From: Anthopleura xanthogrammica
Taxonomy: Eukaryota > Cnidaria > Anthozoa > Actiniaria > Actiniidae
Reading direction: 5' to 3'
Assembly (NCBI GenBank): GCA_964019055.1
Contig: OZ025221.1
Location: 1,617,001 to 1,681,000 of the forward strand
DNA: 64,000 nucleotides
Shown here: positions 57,787 through 64,000 of the stretch, in pieces
How positions within the stretch are numbered: position 1 is the stretch's first letter
Layout of the letters: each line of letters begins with the position of its first letter
Program-made: the position numbers and the translations under genes
The notes under the pieces: model-generated
Told to the model about the DNA's origin: nothing
The model's database searches: none
What the model saw: the letters and a program-made list of their open reading frames with translations, nothing else

Positions 57787-59321
57787 CACAGGGAGCCCGG
57801 CTTTCCTTTGCCGCATTCAATATTCATTATTCTTTACGTAATTGCTTTTTATGGGTTTCCTGTGGTTTAAGATCGGCTTCGGTTACACAAGCTGTAATCA
57901 GATCTGTACTGTAAATTGATAGCCGATTAAATTCAAATCAATAACCGTTGGTAACGTGCTCTTTATGGGTTGCCTGTGTTGTTTGAATGTAACGCACTTT
58001 CTAGTAAGCAAGTGCATTACCAACGGTTATTGGTTTGAATTTAATCGGCTATCATTGATTTCTGCATCTTCTCCAATATAACTTTTCCTTTCTTTCCCGT
58101 TAGCTTTCTCTTATAATAATAATAATAATAATGATTATTATTATTAATTTCAATAAGAACTATTTTGAACTTTAACATTTTAAGAACTGTCCATCTGTGC
58201 ATAAGACACAGGTGGATGGATGGATGGATGGATGGATGGATGGATGGATGGAGGGAGGGAGGGAGGGAGGGAGGGAGGGATGGATGGATGGAGGGAGGGA
58301 GGGAGGGATGGATGGATGGATGGACTTTATTCACAGAGGGACACCGTAATTACAGTACACCTGTACTCTCCCTTACGGCCCTAACTGAATTCACCTTTGG
58401 TCTGTTCCTAAGTTCCATCGTGGCTAAGCACTCAAGGTTCGTTTGTATAAGGAAATGCTGGGAAAATATTCAAGCAAGATGTCGAAATTTGTGAATTATT
58501 CCAGAATCTTCAAACATTTTACTTTAAGGTACTTCCGCAGAAATAGATCCGAACATAGAATTTTAATAAAACTTCGCACAGTTATTAAGTTAATGCTACT
58601 CATTCCAAAAATCAAATCAAAATGGGGCTGGATAACCCAAAATTTTTCCAGAAAATGCAGTTGTTGTAAAAAAATAGGGAATTTCTAACTCCGATGTGCA
58701 CCCTATTATCGATCTCGAAACAGTTTTCCGCAGTATGTTTTTAAGAATATTTTGAAAAATGAACATAGAATTTTGTTTAAATTAAGATATATAATGGTAA
58801 AGCTATTCCTTATTGATTTACTGTACTGTAGCTTCGCTTCTCGGCCAAATGTTCTTTTTTCGAACCATTTCTCATCCTCGGACATTATCAGCCGATATCC
58901 CAACCGCCAGAAGGGGTTTATTTACTAAATATTTCTTATTTTCAACATAAAGTTTATTTTCTGGAGTTCTGTGAAAAATGGGGTTAAATGATTTATTTTT
59001 CTGTAAAATATGGATTCTTTTAAACAGCTTTCCATGTTTGCGTGATGTCTTTACCGCTAATAAGGTGAACTTCTGACGGCTAAACGAATTCGAAGTCCGG
59101 GACCCCCCTTTTTTATTCGCTCATTTTACTTCTAGTATGATGTACTTTCATCGTGGAAATTTGAAAAACAGATCTGAGGATGGGATCTTTTGCCCATGAA
59201 CGTCCTTAAAGAACACTTTTTTTGTAGTTCCTACTCTAATGTTTTTGGAGCCTTCTCCTTTCCTAAATCGTAAAATATGGACAAAATATAAATCCCAGAA
59301 ACTTAGTTTGGGCTCCCTGTG
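57787..59321. mobile_element. DNA transposon-like element (CACAGGGAGCCC ends), copy 2
   Basis: The terminal CACAGGGAGCCC at 57787 and GGGCTCCCTGTG ending at 59321 form short TIRs. The left 425 bp match 33388-33813, including the first bases of the palindromic insertion, after which a GGAT/GGAG microsatellite (58213-58323) follows. No transposase was found. It ends 22 bp from the donor of the BTB exon. Confidence 0.6.
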
Positions 59322-59343
59322 TAGTATGTAATGCATTCCTCAC

Positions 59344-59668
59344 CTGTAACGGTCGGTTTTGTCCCAGATGAGTAGATAAATTTCAACAGCACTTCCACTT
59401 CATCTGCACGTTTCCCTGGTAACGGGATATTTTTCGCCCGTCTCTCCTTGAAATTGGATGAAAACATTGTCCGAAACACAGGGGACCACATTGACAGAAT
59501 GCATTTGTGTACATGCAGCTTGGTTTTCCCAACAATAAGTGTTACATCGCTGAAATGCCAAGGAGAGGAAAAATCCAAACATTCTTTAATAAGCGGCACT
59601 GCTTCCTCAATCGTCGAGGTACTGGAGTTAGAGGTAGATTCTTGATCAGCACTTGTGCTAGCCTCCAT
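59344..59668 (-). CDS. BTB/POZ-domain protein, first exon only
   Basis: The ATG at 59668 opens a Ser/Thr-rich leader of about 35 residues, then a BTB core: HFSDVTLIVGKTKLHVHKCI, LSMWSPVFRTMFSSNFKE, and NIPLPGKRADEVEVLLKFIY. The exon ends in phase 1 at ACAG|GTGAGG (325 nt). BTB domains mediate dimerisation and often recruit CUL3. The BTB stops before its last helices, so later exons are required. None was seen downstream on this strand in the window; a transposon-like element starts 22 bp inside the intron. It is either a gene with a very long intron or a broken fragment. Confidence 0.7.
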
Positions 59669-59964
59669 TCTGTACTACCTGCATGAGATAGATAACGATA
59701 ACTGCTATTAAATAGCCAATACTACGTAGACTCCTACGCGGAGTTCATAGGGTCGTGACGCTGTCACGCAACGTTTCTCTCATGGTAAGAGAAACCTTGC
59801 GTGACGAATCTAAGAACGTCTGGCCAGAGGCCTAGTACGACCGTCGATATGGCCTCCAAAGTGACATTCACGAGACTATGGCGAGCCTACGTATCAAGCA
59901 GTTGATGTAATGTATTCATAAAAATACAATGCATCAAATCTAATACAATAAATAGAACAATTTT

Positions 59965-60595
59965 AGGCCCGGTTTAGACGTCGAAGTTCACTGTGCCCAA
60001 TCTAATGCAAATGAATTCAAACAATTGCCGGTTTTCATGTGACGTCATCAAAACTCAAAATCTAAACTATACATCACAGGAAAAATTTTTGATTCATTTT
60101 GATGTTTGGTTCCCGAGTTATGAAGGTTGAATTTGTGTCACGCAATACCATCACGTGTACCTGAATAACGATGAAAATCAAAAATAATTTACCCTAGGTG
60201 AAAGATTTTGCCTTGTGTACATTTATAAACTCTATTTCAAGTATATTTCAGTGAAACTTAATCGAAAATATTGAATATTCTGTCATTTTCAGCCGTCGAA
60301 GTTTCTTCCGCCATATTGGTGTACCACAGTGGAACACCAATATGGCCGCTCCATACATTTTTACCGCGTTTGTTCGCCCATAATTCCACAACGAAACAAC
60401 TTACAGCCTTGAAACTTGACCAGTATACGTAGTTTTGACCGCTTTACAAGATTATGAAACCTTTATTTTATTATAATGCGAAATTACGCTTTTGAAATTG
60501 ATGATGACGTAAGTGAAAACCGGCAATAGGTTTTGCTCATTTGCATTAGATTCGGCACATGTGAACTTCGACGTCTTAACCGGGTCTTAGATTTT
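59965..60595. mobile_element. MITE with a second TIR element nested inside
   Basis: The outer ends TAGGCCCGGTTTAGACGTCG and CGACGTCTTAACCGGGTCTTA belong to the 12975-13096 family. At about 60023-60527 an inner element with ends TTGCCGGTTTTCA and TGAAAACCGGCAA replaces the short centre. Confidence 0.8.
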
Positions 60596-62100
60596 ATAAG
60601 TACATAACATCAACTGAGTGCATGCTATGTAGGTTCTCCCCTCAGCAGTAAGAGATAGCAAAACTATGGTAAGATTTGAGGTTCTGTCTTACCGGGAGCA
60701 TAGTCTCCTGGTCATGAGGGTCTCCAATCAGTGCCGTGGAGCTAGTTAAACACTTAGTTTTTGGGGAAGGCTCTTTTATGGAAAGATTTTTTACTACGCA
60801 CCGATTTCGAGTTCGAGTTCGAACTTTGGCTAGATTTCAATTCTGATTTGACAAGCTAATTTAAAAAAAATGACCATGTGCATGCAGAAACAGTAAATCA
60901 AATGAATACTGAAAAAGCGAGAAAATTTATTCTTCCGCACAGAAACAGTGTTGTGTTATTATATTCATGTCATACCACTACTCAACCTGTCAGACCTTGT
61001 TCCTGTGTGACAAGATTAACTTGCTGCCGAATTAGAAGAAGTGATTGATTAATTTCACTCAGAAAATATTTATTTGCTCTCCGAAATAAGCCAAGCTTTT
61101 CTACTGAAATTTCTTTACAAATACTATTTAGTTTGTCTTTATTCGGTTCTTTAAATCAATGATTGTTTCTTAAACCAACGCTTCGAGTTGTATGTTGACT
61201 CTGGCGACATAATTCTTGTGTCGATCAAACTAGAAGTCCATTCAGAAACGCTCAATTTATATGGTAAGAAAAGCCGATTTTTCTTCAACATTCCATCATC
61301 AAAACTGTTTTCATTCTGTTGGTTGCTAATTTTTAAATATATTGGTCCATCATTGATCATTTTCTTGAGCATGCATGTTTAGTGTTTCCGAGCCGAGTTA
61401 TCTTCTTCCTTTAAATCAAGTTCAAAAACTATAACTTGGTCAGAATCAAAGATAGCGGCGCTAGCGCTCAAGGGAATCGCTAAACTCATTCAAACAAAGT
61501 GGTATCTTTTTTTCATTTGGTAAAAATATGGGATTCAAGGAAATTCTAACTGTAACTCCAACTCCAACTCCAACTCGTGCCATGGAACACTTTTTTTCGG
61601 AATGCCTCAGTTTGGTGCCGCCTATTGCTTGAGTCGCTTTGCGATCTCCCTAGCTTTTTAGTAGTTTTTCATGTTATCTCGTAAATAATTAAATAATAGT
61701 AAACCAAACTATGCTATCATGTATTGTATTGAGTACCCCCCCCCCCCCCCTCCCCCCTCACCCCTCACTGGGAGATGTACCTAGTAATCTGAAACCGGAA
61801 AGGCGAAACTTGCATATTCCAAGAAAGTTTCGATTTTCAAGCCAAGAAACCAACCAAGAAACTTTCGTTACTTTGCTAGCTTGAACGGAAAACTTTCTCG
61901 TTTCGATTGAGACCTCAGTAGTTCGATTGCAAATATAAATAGGGTTTTAAAGAATTTAAATTATCTTTTGGACACTCTTACAAACACAGTTAGATTGAAT
62001 ATCTTGAACTACAAGCATGACAGAAAGTAACATGATCATCGTATCGTAACAGACTCTAAATATCGATATGGTTTATAGCATGAAAGAGTGAATTAATTGA
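60596..62100. other. intergenic, no gene seen
   Basis: Only short open frames. A C-rich tract occurs at about 61737-61765. Confidence 0.5.
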
Positions 62101-62113
62101 GGTACAGTTATTA

Positions 62114-62320
62114 CAGCGCCACGCGCAAAAGTATGACCACTTTTAATATATTCGCATACTTCTATGCACGGGATTTTTGCTGCCAAACGAGTTTTTACGC
62201 GTGTCTGTTTTGGTAAAACCAGACAGCTTGGCATCAAATGTGTCTGTTCAAAGTACAAAATCCTGTGCATAGAAATATGCGAATATATCAAAAGTGGTCA
62301 TACTTTTGCGCATCGCGCTG
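62114..62320. mobile_element. 207-bp Tc1/mariner-type MITE
   Basis: TA-flanked, with inverted ends CAGCGCCACGCGCAAAAGTA and TACTTTTGCGCATCGCGCTG and long inner arms. Confidence 0.85.
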
Positions 62321-62499
62321 TAAAACTAGAAATACTTACGGTTCTATTAGAAAGATCAGCGATTTGTAAGATTCTTTACTGGGAATCGAACGAACTAGCA
62401 TTAAACCTTAAATCAACACTCTTCGCGTCAGTGACCTTAAAGAGTTTTAGCCCCATTCTTTTTTCGACTTGTTTACTACAGGAATCCCGTCGGGGCTAA

Positions 62500-63060
62500 A
62501 ACGGTATGTGTGTGTCTGTCTGCGTCAAACAATCAATCACATCGAAAAAGCAAAAACCGCTTTCGAGTCTAAATTCTAATGGTTTTAACTATCTTTTTCT
62601 AGCATACAAAATTCTTGTATTCATCAAAAACACCTTAACAAACAAAACACAACAGAACCATTTTAATAAGGATACTGTAATTGTCACTGTTATCCGCCCG
62701 GGGATAACTATAATGCTAGAACTTGTTCTAGACAAACTAAATGAAAACTCAAAGTTCTGGGCATTATGTTGATGACTATAAGGTGGTTTCTGACGGAACA
62801 GCTAAAAACGAAGTAATCCAACTAAAGTCTGAAGAACTATATAACTAATAACCCGGACACTAGTAGCAACTGTTGTCAGCAACGCTGCTTTAGGTGCAAC
62901 ATGTTATCATGTGAAGTTCTCATCAATGTTTCCTTGTAGTGCTGGCCAGAATTCTGGGATGTGTGAGCAGCTTTTCTGTAGTCGATGCGCGTTACCGACT
63001 CCTCGAAAACTCTGTGGTCGGTAAGGTTTCCTTTGTGTCTTCGAGCCTTTTTTATGGGCT
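62500..63060. repeat. diverged repeat pair with 56163-57660
   Basis: Uninterrupted copy of the repeat described at 56163; noncoding. Confidence 0.5.
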
Positions 63061-63639
63061 TGGCTTTAGAAGAGCTGAAAGGGGGGATCTGTCGAAAATA
63101 GTAAGTATGGAATTTTCCGCGGGGAGGGGGCCTGCCCCCCAAATCCTCTAGTTGTTCCCGCCTTTGCCGGAATCAAGAGTCAGAGTCAGCAGCTGGGGGT
63201 TTTGGGGACATCCCCCCTCTTTTCATTCAAACCTGTTCAAATTCGCCAGACTTACTAATCTTGAGACGCTCTTTCAAATAACAAAACTGTTTTGCTAATT
63301 AGAATAAAATTCAAAACTCGTCCCCAGTCCCGTTCTCGTTTTAGAAAAATCTGGCATAGAGAAAGAAGAGAAAATTAAAGGCATATCTGATATGAGATAG
63401 TATAGAAAATATCTTAAACGTCTAATCCTTACTAAATTAAAGTCCTTCGTTGTCAAAGTTTTGAATTTCTTTTGTGGTGGTCGTTTCTCGACACAAACTC
63501 GTTTGTGACTCGGCTGTGTGCTGGTGGTCAATGGGGTTTTAGCTTTTTGAATTCGGCAGAATTATTGTATTGCATTGAATTGATAAGGAAATGCTGTATT
63601 AAGTTAAAGAGAACGTAATGCACTTGCACTTCGTTCCTG

Positions 63640-63975
63640 CCTGGGACAGCAAATTTCCCAGGAGGGAGAGGTACTTTGGGTCGTTTCATACGGGGATACT
63701 CCACCCAGACTCTCGACCCCTTACCCTTTTTTATACCAAATTTCAGCAAAAAGTTCCCTTTTTTATACCAAATTTCTGCAAAAAGGTACCCTTTTTTATA
63801 CCTTTTTGCCTGAAAAGGTACCCCTTTCATATACTTTTGAAGAAAATCTACCCTTTTTATACAAAACTCACAAATTTCCACCCCTTTTCAATACGTGCGG
63901 CCAGAAAAAAAGTACCTCTTTCGGGCGGAGCATCCCCGTATAGTCCATTATAGGGAGTACCCCCCCCCCCCCCCG
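63640..63975. mobile_element. TIR element with poly-C end and inner triplication
   Basis: The inverted ends CGTTTCATACGGGGATACTC / GAGCATCCCCGTATAG and a TTTTTTATACC-AAATTTC-GCAAAAAG unit repeated about three times. It ends in a C run at 63960-63974 and resembles the element in the gene A intron (15330-15705). Confidence 0.6.
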
Positions 63976-64000
63976 GGCACATTTCACATGATCAAGTAAA

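Noticed and set aside
58041..58494. HPSIHPSI and MDGWMDGW repeat proteins
   Set aside because: Translation of a GGAT/GGAG microsatellite; the same holds at 32554-32862.
62164..62499. 111-codon frame with an apparent repeat of CIE(I/V)CEYIKSGHTFA on both strands
   Set aside because: The mirror peptides come from the inverted arms of a Tc1-type MITE, not from a gene.

Overview
The window is animal nuclear DNA, almost certainly from an anthozoan cnidarian such as a stony coral. The reasons are spliced genes with GT-AG introns, an intronless class A GPCR of lineage-expanded type, L2/CR1-like LINE fragments, tRNA-derived SINEs, and very many short inverted-repeat transposons (MITEs) and microsatellites. 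There are no bacterial operons. All assignments were read by eye, and the spliced genes were rebuilt from splice sites and reading-frame phase.

Layout. 1-5 kb: a two-exon secreted cysteine-rich protein (+) with an anaphylatoxin/fibulin-like cysteine pattern; its intron holds a LINE fragment and two minisatellites. 7.5-12 kb: an intact one-exon GPCR (+) inside an 815-bp inverted repeat. 14.7-21.1 kb: gene A (-), 10 exons, 496 aa. 21.2-28 kb: a remnant of a third gene-A-like copy and two broken GPCR copies in opposite orientations. 30.7-51 kb: gene B (-), 16 exons, 636 aa, paralogous to gene A, with introns full of repeats, a 1.2-kb palindromic transposon and tandemly duplicated exons. 51-64 kb: SINE, LINE and MITE debris, plus one BTB/POZ first exon (-) at 59.3-59.7 kb.

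The main result is the A/B pair. Both encode, in order, an N-terminal trypsin-like domain whose catalytic positions are replaced, a low-complexity linker built from small symmetric phase 1-1 exons, a 97-nt exon encoding a RHIM-like (amyloid-type) motif, an acidic linker, an 80-residue helical domain, and a C-terminal death-domain-like exon. Every junction keeps the frame in both genes. RHIM followed by a C-terminal death domain is the order seen in RIPK1 and insect IMD; here a protease-like pseudoenzyme sits where RIPK1 has its kinase. I infer an innate-immune or cell-death adaptor family that is still evolving. Linker exons are being tandemly duplicated, two blocks of the paralogs are nearly identical while the 5' exons and the RHIM-like exon are very diverged, one acidic exon has decayed in gene A, and mobile elements lie against splice sites and the start codon in gene B.
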